Assembly (NCBI GenBank): GCA_017889635.1 | Contig: JAGGAC010000014.1 | Location: 62,001 to 126,000, forward strand | Direction: 5' to 3' | Source: Bacillota bacterium | Lineage (GTDB): Bacteria; Bacillota; Negativicutes; Sporomusales; CTSoil-080 | Length of the DNA stretch: 64,000 bases | Position numbers and translations under genes: made by a program | Notes under the pieces: model-generated | Told to the model about the DNA's origin: nothing | The model's input: the letters and a program-made list of their open reading frames with translations, nothing else | Databases searched by the model: none | Shown here: one piece after another, positions 52,859 to 61,337 of the stretch | Layout of the letters: each line of letters starts with the position of its first letter | How positions within the stretch are numbered: the first letter of the stretch is position 1

Positions 52859-53878
52859 CTACTCTTCCAAAATCTTCTTGGTCGCCACCACCACTTCATC
52901 AGCAGGTATCTCCGCAAGGCACCGGTTAAAAGAACATTCTCCTTTTCCCCAGCACGGCGAACATTCAACATTTTTACTAATAACGATATCCCGTTCCCCC
53001 CGCGGTCCCCACCCCTTGGGATCAGTCGGACCAAATAAAGCTACCACCGGCGTTTTTAGAGCATTAGCAATATGCATTGGCCCGGTATCCACTGTAACCA
53101 GCACTGCTGCCTCATCAATCAAAGCTGCCAGTTCTCCAAGCGTTAGCGTTCCTGCCAATATTCCGGCCACATTGCCTGCTGCCTCGTTTATTGCCGCCAA
53201 TTGAGGTGCCTCCGCCTTCGAGCCAATCAAAAAACACTCTTGTTGAGGCCCAAGCGCAGTTATTAGCGCAGCATACCCATCCACAGTCCAACTCTTCTTA
53301 GAATAACTGCCACAGGGACAAATGAGCACTAATTTCTTCGACCTGTCCCAGATAACCTTATCTCGCATAGAAAAAACATCGCGCGGGTCAACCTCAAGTA
53401 CCAAACTAGTATCAGCTGTACTAATACCAAGTGGCTTCAATACATCGAGATGGTTTTCGGCTTCGTGCCGCTTCACTGGGCGTTTAGCACTCGACGTCCG
53501 GGTCAAAAACACCCCGGCATGCTGAGCATCATAGCCCACTCGATGGCGAATACCACTGCCCCAGGCTAACATCGCACCACGTGGGGCAAAATTGGCAGTG
53601 ATTGCAAGATCATAATGCCGTTTGCGTAAAAAAATAGCTAATTTTAAAAGGTCGCCAAATTTTTTGTGCTTACCGCGTTTATCATATTCCAGTACAGTAT
53701 CAACATAAGGATTTAATCTTGCAATCGGTGCCGCAACTGGTACAGTCAGCATATCGACCGTTGCAGACGGATACGCCTCCTTTAGCGCCCGAATAACTGG
53801 CGTCGACAATACGACATCACCGATAAATGCCAAGTTTATTACTAAAACCTTTTTAATTTCCGCACTATCAATCTCCAT
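52859..53878 (-). CDS. GT9 ADP-heptose:LPS heptosyltransferase
   Basis: About 339 residues. The start VLVINLAFIGDVVLSTPVIRALK, CPCGSYSKKSW, VTVDTGPMHIANAL and VALFGPTDPKGWGP are typical of RfaF/WaaF-like GT9 enzymes. I chose ATG 53878, just inside the end of the preceding GT9 gene (11-base overlap, GGGGTG upstream); the open frame extends far upstream but only as a shadow of that gene. It probably adds a heptose to the inner core. It is one of three GT9 modules in the window. Confidence 0.92.
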   Translation of the reverse strand: MEIDSAEIKKVLVINLAFIGDVVLSTPVIRALKEAYPSATVDMLTVPVAAPIARLNPYVDTVLEYDKRGKHKKFGDLLKLAIFLRKRHYDLAITANFAPRGAMLAWGSGIRHRVGYDAQHAGVFLTRTSSAKRPVKRHEAENHLDVLKPLGISTADTSLVLEVDPRDVFSMRDKVIWDRSKKLVLICPCGSYSKKSWTVDGYAALITALGPQQECFLIGSKAEAPQLAAINEAAGNVAGILAGTLTLGELAALIDEAAVLVTVDTGPMHIANALKTPVVALFGPTDPKGWGPRGERDIVISKNVECSPCWGKGECSFNRCLAEIPADEVVVATKKILEE

Positions 53879-54914
53879 CAAGCACACCCCGAACAGCAGC
53901 ATATACCGCTTCCACCGAAATATCGACCAAACAGTCCCTGTCCTTCGGACAGCTTCGCTCCCAACATCCGGCGCAATCCCACGATGCCACCAGCGTTTTA
54001 TGACCGTCACCATATGGACCATTACGCACAATATCAGTAGGACCATAGAACGCCACCACTGGCGTGGCCAAAGCCGCCGCCAGATGCATCGGGCCAGTAT
54101 CGCCACCAACAAAAACGCGTGCTTGTCGAATAATATGCGCCAAACGTTTAAGCGAAGTTTTTCCCACTAAATCCACCGGAGGAATGGCAGCGTTAGCAAT
54201 AATATCGTTCGCAAGCGCCCTGTCTCCAGCGCCGCCGGTAATAACCGGGATAACCCCGTCATCATAAAGCCGATCAACTAAAGCAGTAAAACTTTCGACC
54301 GGCCACCGTTTATTGGGCCAGTTAGCACCGACAGCTAAAATGACATATGGAAGTTCCATATTTAGTCCCGCCTGTTTGGCAATGGCCGCAGCAGCCGAAG
54401 CCTCAGCTGCAGTAATATGTATAGGAAATACCGCTTTGTCAACCTTACACCCTAAAGACCGAACAACATCGAGATATTGCTCTACCACATGACCGTTGCT
54501 GTTTTCCCCATTAACCCGTTCGCTCAGCAAATGGCTCATTTCACGGGTGTTACAGTACACCAAACGTTTTGGAGCCCCACTCAAAAAAGCAAGAATCGCC
54601 CCTTTAAAAATAGCCTGCAAATCAAGCGCCAGATCAAACTTCCGACCGCGTAGTTCACGGACAAAAGATGGTGCGTCAAAAAGCAGGCCTTTCAGCGTTT
54701 TGAATTTTGGTTTATCGAAGAGAATGACTTCGTCAATACAAGGATTATCCTTGACCAACTCAAACGCTGCTTTCTCCACTACCCAGGTTATTCGTGCTCC
54801 CGGAAAGCACTCTTTCAAAGCATGCGCTACCGGCAGGGCGTGAACCACATCCCCGATGGCACTCAATTTTACTATTAAAATATTAGCATTCGCAAACGTG
54901 CAATTCGACGTCAA
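53868..54914 (-). CDS. waaC: GT9 heptosyltransferase, WaaC-like
   Basis: A 348-residue GT9 enzyme whose N-terminus ILIVKLSAIGDVVHALPVAHALK is characteristic of heptosyltransferase I (WaaC/RfaC), which adds the first heptose to Kdo. Further landmarks are VGANWPNKRW, GGDTGPMHLAAAL and FYGPTDIVRNGP. The start is TTG at 54914, with AAAGGAG nine bases upstream; the TAG of hldC lies in that site. The assignment to WaaC rests on the N-terminal motif and is likely rather than certain. Confidence 0.88.
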   Translation of the reverse strand: MTSNCTFANANILIVKLSAIGDVVHALPVAHALKECFPGARITWVVEKAAFELVKDNPCIDEVILFDKPKFKTLKGLLFDAPSFVRELRGRKFDLALDLQAIFKGAILAFLSGAPKRLVYCNTREMSHLLSERVNGENSNGHVVEQYLDVVRSLGCKVDKAVFPIHITAAEASAAAAIAKQAGLNMELPYVILAVGANWPNKRWPVESFTALVDRLYDDGVIPVITGGAGDRALANDIIANAAIPPVDLVGKTSLKRLAHIIRQARVFVGGDTGPMHLAAALATPVVAFYGPTDIVRNGPYGDGHKTLVASWDCAGCWERSCPKDRDCLVDISVEAVYAAVRGVLDGD

Positions 54915-54918
54915 TTCA

Positions 54919-55386
54919 CTAAGACTCCTTTATCCTGCCGATAATCTTGCTGGACGAACGTCCAGGGACTTCAGGAATCAGCACAGTTTTTCCACCATAC
55001 TCTGCAACAAGTCCAGCCTCCGGCAAGTTTTTTACCTCATAATCTCCGCCCTTGACATATATATCAGGCTTAATCTCGCTAACCAGCCCCTCGGCTGTCC
55101 TGTCTTCGAAAACAACGACATAGTCCACCGCCGCCAAAGCTGCCAGCACCTCAGCCCGATCTTCTTCCAAATTAACCGGTCGCGTTGGTCCTTTTAGAGC
55201 ACGTACTGATTGGTCGCTGTTAAGCCCCACAATCAGCACATCACCTAACGCTCGAGCGGCAGCAAGATACCGAACATGTCCAGCATGGAGAATGTCAAAA
55301 CAGCCGTTAGTAAATACGACTGTTTGACCCGAAAGTTTTATTTTTTTAGATAAAACGGCAGCATCCCGCCTAGCGACAATTTTCAT
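54919..55386 (-). CDS. hldC: D-glycero-beta-D-manno-heptose 1-phosphate adenylyltransferase
   Basis: A stand-alone version of the C-terminal half of HldE, about 155 residues. It shows VVFTNGCFDILHAGHVRYLAAAR (nucleotidyltransferase HxGH), VGLNSDQSVRALKGPTRP and the closing RSSSKIIGRI. It transfers AMP from ATP to heptose-1-phosphate. I place the start at ATG 55386 with GGAG upstream. It overlaps the second kinase gene by 17 bases, so kinase and adenylyltransferase form a split HldE. Confidence 0.95.
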   Translation of the reverse strand: MKIVARRDAAVLSKKIKLSGQTVVFTNGCFDILHAGHVRYLAAARALGDVLIVGLNSDQSVRALKGPTRPVNLEEDRAEVLAALAAVDYVVVFEDRTAEGLVSEIKPDIYVKGGDYEVKNLPEAGLVAEYGGKTVLIPEVPGRSSSKIIGRIKES

Positions 55387-56374
55387 GATATTCTCCAATC
55401 GCCTCTTTTAGCTCAGTTACCGTCGTTGTGGCAGTACCCGGCTTTCTCACTACAACTCCAGCAGCAAAATTTGCCAGCTGCGCTGCTTCCACATAAGAAG
55501 CCCCTGCCGCAAGCGCCAGAGCGGTGGCAACAACCACCGTATCTCCAGCGCCGGACACATCATAGACTTCACTTACATTAGATACCGGGATATGAGTAAC
55601 TCTGTCCGCTTCAAACAGGCTCATTCCTTCCGCCCCTTGGGTAATCATAACCACTTTAGCCCCAAGCTTCGCTAAAAGCTCTTTACCTGCTGCTAAAAGT
55701 TTATCACCATCCAGCGAGGTATAGCCCACCGCGGCGGCAGCCTCGGCTTCATTTTGTTTTACAAGCGTTACCCCGGCAAAAGATAATATATCGTAGCGCG
55801 AATCGACAATACATGGAATGTTCGCTGCCCGGCACTCATCAAGCACCAGCCGCCGAACAGCAGGCGAAACGGCACCGCTGCCATAATCACTCATCACCAC
55901 TACTGCCATCGCCCGAATATTGCTCTTGATATATTCAAGTATCCGTGCTTCCACAGCAGCGTTGAGAGCATCTTTCGACTCCCTGTCGATCCGGACCACC
56001 TGCTGGCGGACTGTCGCCAGCCCACCAGCCATAACCCTGGTCTTGGTAACTGTTGGCCGTGTTTGATCAACAATAAAGCCAACAGTATTTACCTTTTTCT
56101 CGCCTAACACCTTTACCAGTTGCTGCCCGGCGGCATCATCGCCAATAACACCTACAGCGTAAACACTTCCGCCCAATGTGGCAGCATTATGCACCACATT
56201 AGCCGCCCCGCCAGGCACTACTGTTTCGCCACAGTGTTCCAGCACCAATACTGGTGCTTCGCGAGAAATCCGGGAAATCTTCCCTTCCATATACACATCG
56301 GCCACTATATCACCAATAACCATTATCTTGTGACCATGTAGCCTATCGCTTAATGCAAGTAGTTCCTTATCCAC
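55370..56374 (-). CDS. HldA-like heptose-7-phosphate kinase (copy 2, divergent)
   Basis: A 334-residue PfkB-family kinase with IMVIGDIVADVYMEGKISRISREAPVLV, PGGAANVVHNAATLGG, VMSDYGSGAVS and DVSGAGDTVVV. It resembles HldA but differs from copy 1 in the nucleotide-side region: copy 1 has ASYITPN, this one has VTLVKQNEAEAAAAVG. It lies directly before hldC, which suggests it is the functional partner of that adenylyltransferase. Whether both kinases act on the same sugar is open. Confidence 0.88.
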   Translation of the reverse strand: MDKELLALSDRLHGHKIMVIGDIVADVYMEGKISRISREAPVLVLEHCGETVVPGGAANVVHNAATLGGSVYAVGVIGDDAAGQQLVKVLGEKKVNTVGFIVDQTRPTVTKTRVMAGGLATVRQQVVRIDRESKDALNAAVEARILEYIKSNIRAMAVVVMSDYGSGAVSPAVRRLVLDECRAANIPCIVDSRYDILSFAGVTLVKQNEAEAAAAVGYTSLDGDKLLAAGKELLAKLGAKVVMITQGAEGMSLFEADRVTHIPVSNVSEVYDVSGAGDTVVVATALALAAGASYVEAAQLANFAAGVVVRKPGTATTTVTELKEAIGEYHENCR

Positions 56375-56395
56375 TGTGCAACCCTCTCCCTTAGG

Positions 56396-57796
56396 CTAGA
56401 ACCGCTTAACAGAAATATCAAGCTTCAACTTATGAGCTGCACCATCATGATATTTCCGGTAAGTTAGCGCCGCATCCCAGCAGTGCAGGTCGTGATGCCA
56501 GGTAAAGTCCTCATAATAAACATGGTTAGTATGCATATTATAGGCTTGCTTATAGCTAAAACCATTCATCTTATCAATCTTCCAGTTAAATCCGGCATCA
56601 AGCTCCCGGTTTAAATCAATCTTATCATACTCAAATATGCTAGTTGTATCACTGACATAATGGTATCCTAATACAGTTGAGAACTTAGGGGCCCACTTAG
56701 TTGTCATTGTCGCATCATAACGATACCTATTTACCGAAGAATCATCATAACTTTCTCGGATATTCTCAAAGCCTGTTCCTAAATTAAACACCGTATTTTT
56801 ACTCATTTTAATTGGAAGACCGCTGAAATAGACGCCCGTAGCCTGATGCCAACTGCTTTTAGTACTATCCGTCCATTTCCCGTAGGATGTACCGAAGGTG
56901 TATTCAACAGGCAACTTTCCAAGTCTCCGTTTGTTGAATTTTAGCGAAAACTCTGGTTCCTTCTTAATCCAGTTGTCATCACCATCAACAAAATGCCCCT
57001 GAACGACGCCAATCTCATAATTCTTCTCGCGATCAACCACCCCATATACCGGGCGATACCCTACTTTGCTATAATAGGCCTGATCGGTAAAGAAAGATAC
57101 TTTATCTCCCACAGGAAGCTCAATGTGCTCTTTGATCTTTAAACCAAGGCTGCTATTATAACCTACCTTCGGGAACGGATCACTATCAGAGCTATCCTTT
57201 TTTAGCGACACCTGATATTTCGGCAGTGATAAAATCACCGTGTCCTTTACCCACAACTTTACGTTATAGGCTACCATATGATCGCCGGGCCAGACTTCAA
57301 TCTTACCGGCGCTCATATGATAATCTGGCTTTTTAGCAGGACACTTTGTTACCGTGCCATTATAAAGCACAAGCTCATCAGGCTGCATCGTCATATTTTG
57401 CCCAGTTACAAATTGCCGATCTACTTGGCCTTTGGCCGCTTTCATTGTTCCGTTTTTGGTAGCATAATTATAGCGAGCAGCTGAACCAGTAAGGTTCATG
57501 CCCGGTTGGCGAAAAATTGCTTCGCCGTCTATCCATACTTCGTTTTTCTTCGAATTACCGCGAATCAGGTTTCCCGCTACCTGCGCCTTATCCTGAACAA
57601 TTACTACATTACCCTTTGCAAACATGTCCCCTGTCGAGTCACTGAAATTAATCTCATCAGCCTCAATTACAATCGGAACACGAGCAGTAACCTTTTCGTC
57701 ATTTACCCGGCGCTCTGCCGCCTGTCCAGGCAGCGTTATGCATCCCATTACTCCTGCTGCAAGCAAACTACATAATAGTTTCTTTATTTCCGGCAT
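56396..57796 (-). CDS. lptD: LptD/OstA-like LPS assembly outer-membrane protein
   Basis: A 466-residue secreted protein with a signal peptide (LLAAGVMGCITLPGQAA). Residues about 40-160 form an OstA/LptA-like domain (EADEINFSDSTGDMFAKGNVVI, WIDGEAIFRQPG, ARYNYATKNGTM). The remainder is rich in alternating aromatic and polar residues ending in a C-terminal phenylalanine, as in beta-barrels. It is shorter than E. coli LptD (about 780), but short LptD forms occur in Negativicutes. It would place LPS in the outer leaflet. It lies between the heptose genes and other outer-membrane genes. Confidence 0.88.
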   Translation of the reverse strand: MPEIKKLLCSLLAAGVMGCITLPGQAAERRVNDEKVTARVPIVIEADEINFSDSTGDMFAKGNVVIVQDKAQVAGNLIRGNSKKNEVWIDGEAIFRQPGMNLTGSAARYNYATKNGTMKAAKGQVDRQFVTGQNMTMQPDELVLYNGTVTKCPAKKPDYHMSAGKIEVWPGDHMVAYNVKLWVKDTVILSLPKYQVSLKKDSSDSDPFPKVGYNSSLGLKIKEHIELPVGDKVSFFTDQAYYSKVGYRPVYGVVDREKNYEIGVVQGHFVDGDDNWIKKEPEFSLKFNKRRLGKLPVEYTFGTSYGKWTDSTKSSWHQATGVYFSGLPIKMSKNTVFNLGTGFENIRESYDDSSVNRYRYDATMTTKWAPKFSTVLGYHYVSDTTSIFEYDKIDLNRELDAGFNWKIDKMNGFSYKQAYNMHTNHVYYEDFTWHHDLHCWDAALTYRKYHDGAAHKLKLDISVKRF

Positions 57797-57951
57797 ATTC
57801 TTCTCCTATGACAAAAAGTTATCTATATTATCCCCAGACTATAAAATAATTCTACAATTATCGCGTTTTTCCTGCCCGGCCTACAACATCAATATATGGG
57901 ATCGACTCAAAAGTTGCTTAATATTCACATTTGCGAAACTTTGAAAAAAAC

Positions 57952-57992
57952 AAAAGCGCCTGTCTGGCCAGTCAGTACCAGCTTGCGCTTTT
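57952..57992. terminator. Hairpin after the secreted repeat-protein gene
   Basis: AAAAGCGC (57952-57959) pairs with GCGCTTTT (57985-57992), with an inner CTGG/CCAG pairing. On the minus strand it is followed by GTTTTTTTC and on the plus strand by TATAT, so it can mainly end the gene at 58046-58960. Confidence 0.65.
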
Positions 57993-58045
57993 TATATCGA
58001 AATATTCATTACAGTACAGAACAACGTAAATTTCAAATACTCCAG

Positions 58046-58960
58046 CTAGCGAACCTTTACCCCACAGCCATTTGTATCAGCCGCAACCTGAATATATAAT
58101 TCAGCGCCAGCCGGAATAACAATATCCTGACCTTTTATAAAAGCTCCGCCAATTAGTCCAACTGGGCCCAGCAGTACTGCCCCTGCCGCCGCTGCCCCTG
58201 CTGCCTTGGCTATTGACGCTGTTTTCTCTTTGGCCTTTTCACCGAGTACAGTTGGTATAGCAGCACCATCTAAAGCCTCGACGCTTCCAAAAGTCACTTC
58301 CAGTTTAGCGTCCCGGCCAAAGTTTTTCGCCGGTTGGGCCTTAATTACCTTCCCTACGCCGCGCGCCCCCTTGGCAACAATCAAAACATCACCAGCATAG
58401 ACATCATCGGCTACCTCAAAGCCTATCGCGTCACCCGGTCGGCTGATTTTTGTATCAATTGCCAACGTAATCTTAACCTTTACCAAAGTGTCTTTATCCA
58501 GCCTTGCTGCAACCGTCTCAATCCGCCCACTGGCGTAAGCTAGCTTCAGCAGCTTATTAAGCCTCGACTCCAGTGCTCCCGCCGCTGAATTACCCCACAT
58601 TAATTTTTCCAAATTTGCAATACGGACCGCCGCCGGCTGAATTGTTACCGCACGCGTCAACCCCCATTCCACCGCGTTCAATTCAGTAAGCAAAGAAGCC
58701 CCTGTCATCGAGTTATCCCTAGCCCGGTTATACAATCTCTCAATCTTGGATTGCAGAGCATCATTCGTTTCCCGGCCATACATATCCCGTTCCAATTTCG
58801 CAGCCCGATCCACCAACGACCCGTTTTGCACCGCTCCATACAGTACCTTCTCCACCGCCGCCATTTTCTCGACCATTGCCATTTCCGGCTGGCCTTGCGC
58901 CAAAACAACAGTAGGCATAAGCAGCATTATCACAAGCAAAACGCAAATACTTCTGCGCAT
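58046..58960 (-). CDS. Secreted protein of unknown function with N-terminal repeats
   Basis: About 304 residues. A signal peptide (ICVLLVIMLLMPTVVLAQG) suggests export. The mature N-terminus holds two related units of roughly 65 residues: VEKVLYGAVQNGSLVDRAAKLERDMYG... and VEWGLTRAVTIQPAAVRIANLEKLMWG..., each followed by an AL-x-S-(K/R)-(I/L)-x-(R/K)-L segment. The C-terminus has a glycine/alanine-rich stretch (AAGAAAAGAVLLGPVGLIGGAF) and ends with GCGVKVR. ATG 58960 has GGGAGGGG upstream. I do not recognise a named family. Its place between lptD and a porin suggests a role in the envelope. Confidence 0.75.
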   Translation of the reverse strand: MRRSICVLLVIMLLMPTVVLAQGQPEMAMVEKMAAVEKVLYGAVQNGSLVDRAAKLERDMYGRETNDALQSKIERLYNRARDNSMTGASLLTELNAVEWGLTRAVTIQPAAVRIANLEKLMWGNSAAGALESRLNKLLKLAYASGRIETVAARLDKDTLVKVKITLAIDTKISRPGDAIGFEVADDVYAGDVLIVAKGARGVGKVIKAQPAKNFGRDAKLEVTFGSVEALDGAAIPTVLGEKAKEKTASIAKAAGAAAAGAVLLGPVGLIGGAFIKGQDIVIPAGAELYIQVAADTNGCGVKVR

Positions 58961-59045
58961 CACACTATCCCCTCCCACATATATATCGTAATTTATTTCA
59001 ATAACCTAAATAGAATTTCCTGCCAAATTGTTCCATAGATCCCGC

Positions 59046-59095
59046 AGTATAATATAAAACTCCCGCCGGTTAGAGCGGGAGTTTTATATTATACT
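59046..59095. terminator. Strong hairpin after the porin gene
   Basis: A perfect 21-base inverted repeat: arms 59046-59066 and 59075-59095, with core AAAACTCCCGC/GCGGGAGTTTT and U-rich flanks on either strand. It begins nine bases past the porin stop on the minus strand. Confidence 0.9.
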
Positions 59096-59103
59096 GTGCT
59101 AAA

Positions 59104-60066
59104 TTAGAAGCTGTAAGCCATGCTTCCGATTAGCTCATTAGACTTTTGTGAGCCACTGTCATTTTTGAGATTCAAATAAGTAACATTAAGAGCTTTAGCC
59201 TTAGAAATGTTATAAGTATAAGAATAGGTTAACCCTTTATAATTCTGACCCGCGAAGCTACTGCCATACGGATAAGCAGAGCCGCCGATCCCGCTGCTAT
59301 AAGCATCAACAGCATTAGCTTTTACATCATTATATTGTACAGTAAGACTGCCTTTTCCCCGGCTGTATGTACCGCTTAGGAAATACGCTTTGTTCTGGTC
59401 ATCATAGTCAGACTTAGCAAACTCGCCGTTAAACGATAATTTGTCAGTAACCATAATAGTAGTGTTTGCTGAAAAATAGTTAATAGCATCATTGCCAACA
59501 CCATCATCTTTTTTTGAAGCATAAGCCAGGCCACCGATTACCTTGCTGCCAAGTTTAGTGCTAACATCTATACCATACCACTCAGCTACAGTGCTACCAG
59601 TAGTGTTCGCAGTTGTTTTACCGGCAATAAGATTCATGTTTACAGGGCCGCTGGTTGACGCAACAATACCGTCAAATTTGTTGTCGTTATATGCCGCATC
59701 GCTGCCTGTGCTGATGATTGCACCTAATCCAAGGTTTACTGCCTGACGACCTACCGAATACTTCCATTTGCCGTCAGTGAGTTTAACCCCGTATTGGTCA
59801 AATGCAGCATTATTCTCCTTTGAGCCTTCACCACCGAGTTTGTTAATTGCACCAAAGCGACCAAAGAAGGTGGTGTTGTCATCAATTTTGCCTTCAAAAC
59901 CGATACGAGTCCGAAACTGAAAAAACGAGTCTTTATAACTAGTATCATTAATATTGCGGCCTTGCAGACGAAAGTCGCCATTGAAATCTACCGAGAACGC
60001 CATTGCCGTTCCGGCTGTCGAAAGCACCGAACTGACCACCAGAAGCATAACTAAACTTTTTTTCAC
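59104..60066 (-). CDS. Putative outer-membrane porin (no SLH domain)
   Basis: A 320-residue protein with a signal peptide (SLVMLLVVSSVLSTAGTAMAFS) and a body of alternating beta strands: VDFNGDFRLQGR, FFQFRTRIGFEGKIDDNTTFFGRFG, KWKYSVGRQAVNLGLG. It ends ELIGSMAYSF, with terminal phenylalanine as required for beta-barrel assembly. Its barrel resembles the SLH porin at 61338-62504 but it has no SLH domain. The start is GTG at 60066 with GGGGG upstream. Expression is likely controlled in its long leader. Confidence 0.87.
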   Translation of the reverse strand: MKKSLVMLLVVSSVLSTAGTAMAFSVDFNGDFRLQGRNINDTSYKDSFFQFRTRIGFEGKIDDNTTFFGRFGAINKLGGEGSKENNAAFDQYGVKLTDGKWKYSVGRQAVNLGLGAIISTGSDAAYNDNKFDGIVASTSGPVNMNLIAGKTTANTTGSTVAEWYGIDVSTKLGSKVIGGLAYASKKDDGVGNDAINYFSANTTIMVTDKLSFNGEFAKSDYDDQNKAYFLSGTYSRGKGSLTVQYNDVKANAVDAYSSGIGGSAYPYGSSFAGQNYKGLTYSYTYNISKAKALNVTYLNLKNDSGSQKSNELIGSMAYSF

Positions 60067-60304
60067 AAAATTACCCCCAGGTTTTTCTTGATTTTTTCTA
60101 CTTTTTATCTATATAACAAACTGCATAAAATGGGGGATAAGTTTCTCATATTGCCTTATCCGTCAGCACAGTTTGTCTCCATGAGCTTCACGCTCCAGGC
60201 AACCGTTGGGTGCACCTCCTTTCCCGCCTAAAGACGTTCATACTCTTGGCTAACATGTAATATGCCCAGAATTTACTGCCAAATCTTACAAAACTTACAT
60301 CTCT
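60067..60304 (-). promoter_or_regulatory. Long structured leader of the porin gene
   Basis: About 237 bases lie between the predicted start site and the GTG. On the minus strand, a TTGCC...GGCAA closing pair (about 60200 and 60152) encloses a GAGC/GCTC hairpin, with a palindromic GGTGCACC just before. TTATCCCCCA (60140-60131) can pair with TGGGGGTAA (60079-60071), with one bulged base, and so hide the porin ribosome binding site. I match no known riboswitch family. The pairings are visible; regulation is inference. Confidence 0.5.
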
Positions 60305-60310
60305 TTCTTA

Positions 60311-60340
60311 ATTATAGTGATTTTTGTCGGCTATTGTCAA
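60311..60340 (-). promoter_or_regulatory. Promoter of the porin gene
   Basis: On the minus strand, perfect TTGACA (60340-60335) and perfect TATAAT (60316-60311) are separated by 18 bases. The start would be about 60304. Confidence 0.75.
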
Positions 60341-60437
60341 TATGTATAATATAGTTTTAGTTTTCTGTTTATATATTTAGATTGCATATTATCATATCAG
60401 GAATTAGCCAACATGTACTTTTCACCATACAATTGAT

Positions 60438-60460
60438 AATGGCTCCGGACAACCGGAGCC
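60438..60460. repeat. GC-rich hairpin downstream of the YqgF-like gene
   Basis: GGCTCCGG-ACAA-CCGGAGCC is a perfect 8-bp stem with a four-base loop, in a gene-free stretch of 416 bases (60341-60756). On the minus strand only ATTATC follows, so it would be a poor terminator. Apart from this and the repeat at 60514-60565, I see nothing in that gap. Confidence 0.5.
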
Positions 60461-60513
60461 GCAGCCTTACTTTAGTAAAATACCTCAAGCTTCAACATAT
60501 ATAAGCTCGAGTT

Positions 60514-60565
60514 TTACAGCCTGTTAATCTCTGACCTAAGAGAACGGAGTCTTCCAGGCGTTAAC
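60514..60565. repeat. 52-base repeat unit, copy 1
   Basis: This copy shares ACAGCCTGT, CCTAAGA and AGTCTT at the same offsets with the sequence at 62974-63025; by eye 34 of the first 46 positions agree. Its outer arms (ACAGCCTG and CAGGCGTT) still form an imperfect inverted repeat. It lies in the gap downstream of the YqgF-like gene. Confidence 0.55.
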
Positions 60566-60756
60566 AAGTTAAACATTATTGAGTTTTCCTATTGCTTCAA
60601 TCCGACTTTTTATTATTGAACTCACATCCATAACCTACTGCGAAGTATACTTCATAAATCCAACTATCTACGCCATCATATTTTAAGTTGACTAGGCTTG
60701 TTGTGTCAAACAAGCCACGCCTTATCCCACCATCTATTTTGCCATGTTTATATTTA

Positions 60757-61179
60757 TTATTGTCGTTTTATATTGTTTTTTGCAAAATAGCGTTCTGCCA
60801 AAATAACCGCCACATAGTCATCCACCGGCACCGGCGGCACCCTTAGCGTAACCGGCCAAAGCCGCGCTAATCCGCGTGGCGGATGATCAATCCAGTACCG
60901 CCCCCTGGCCTCATCAGTAGAACGATGCTCGTCCACCAGTTCAATAGTGGGCGGCCCACCATTAATTTCTACACCCTCGATAATCTTTACGGCGGCATTA
61001 TGACTTGTCCGATTACCGACAACCACCGTTCTAATTTTATATTGCTCTGCTAGCTCACTGACAACGCCACCTAAACTAACAGTTTCAACCACCATTTTTA
61101 CCACTACTCCACCCCTACCGACCACAGCCACACCACATTTCTGCCGTCCAGGATCAACCGCAATAATCTCATCATTCAT
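60757..61179 (-). CDS. YqgF/RuvX-fold protein of unknown role
   Basis: A 140-residue protein with an RNase H-like fold: IIAVDPGRQKCGVAVV (first aspartate), TVVVGNRTSHN, a central ELVDEHRSTDEARGRYW (glutamate) and PVDDYVAVILAERYF (last aspartate). These correspond to the acidic residues of the YqgF family, including the pre-16S rRNA nuclease. It differs from ordinary RuvX in detail and has no alaS or RNase neighbours; instead it lies between two porin genes. Such paralogs are seen as a separate family in Negativicutes and Clostridia. The function is unknown. Confidence 0.8.
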   Translation of the reverse strand: MNDEIIAVDPGRQKCGVAVVGRGGVVVKMVVETVSLGGVVSELAEQYKIRTVVVGNRTSHNAAVKIIEGVEINGGPPTIELVDEHRSTDEARGRYWIDHPPRGLARLWPVTLRVPPVPVDDYVAVILAERYFAKNNIKRQ

Positions 61180-61286
61180 TCATTCTTTCATCTCCTTGCC
61201 TCATATTTTTCGCTGTAAGAAAGAATATCCCTGCATACTCCATTGGCAAAGATCGGTCAAACCCAGCAACTACTGTCCACCAATAT

Positions 61287-61324
61287 AAAAGCTACCCCCA
61301 CTCAAATGAGCGGGGGTAGCTTTT
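61287..61324. terminator. Strong hairpin after the SLH porin gene
   Basis: AAAAGCTACCCCC(A)CTCA and TGAG(C)GGGGGTAGCTTTT form an 18-base stem with one mismatch and a two-base loop. U runs flank it on both strands. It lies 14 bases past the porin stop on the minus strand. Confidence 0.88.
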
Positions 61325-61337
61325 ACATTGTATTACA

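Noticed and set aside
53879-54112. Long N-terminal extension of the second GT9 protein.
   Set aside because: It lies over the preceding GT9 gene in another frame, is rich in Trp, Arg and Cys, and the conserved start is after ATG 53878.
60513-60578. A 20-codon minus-strand frame (MFNLLTPGRLRSL...) with AGGAAAA upstream.
   Set aside because: It is made almost wholly of the 52-base repeat and the other copy does not keep the frame.
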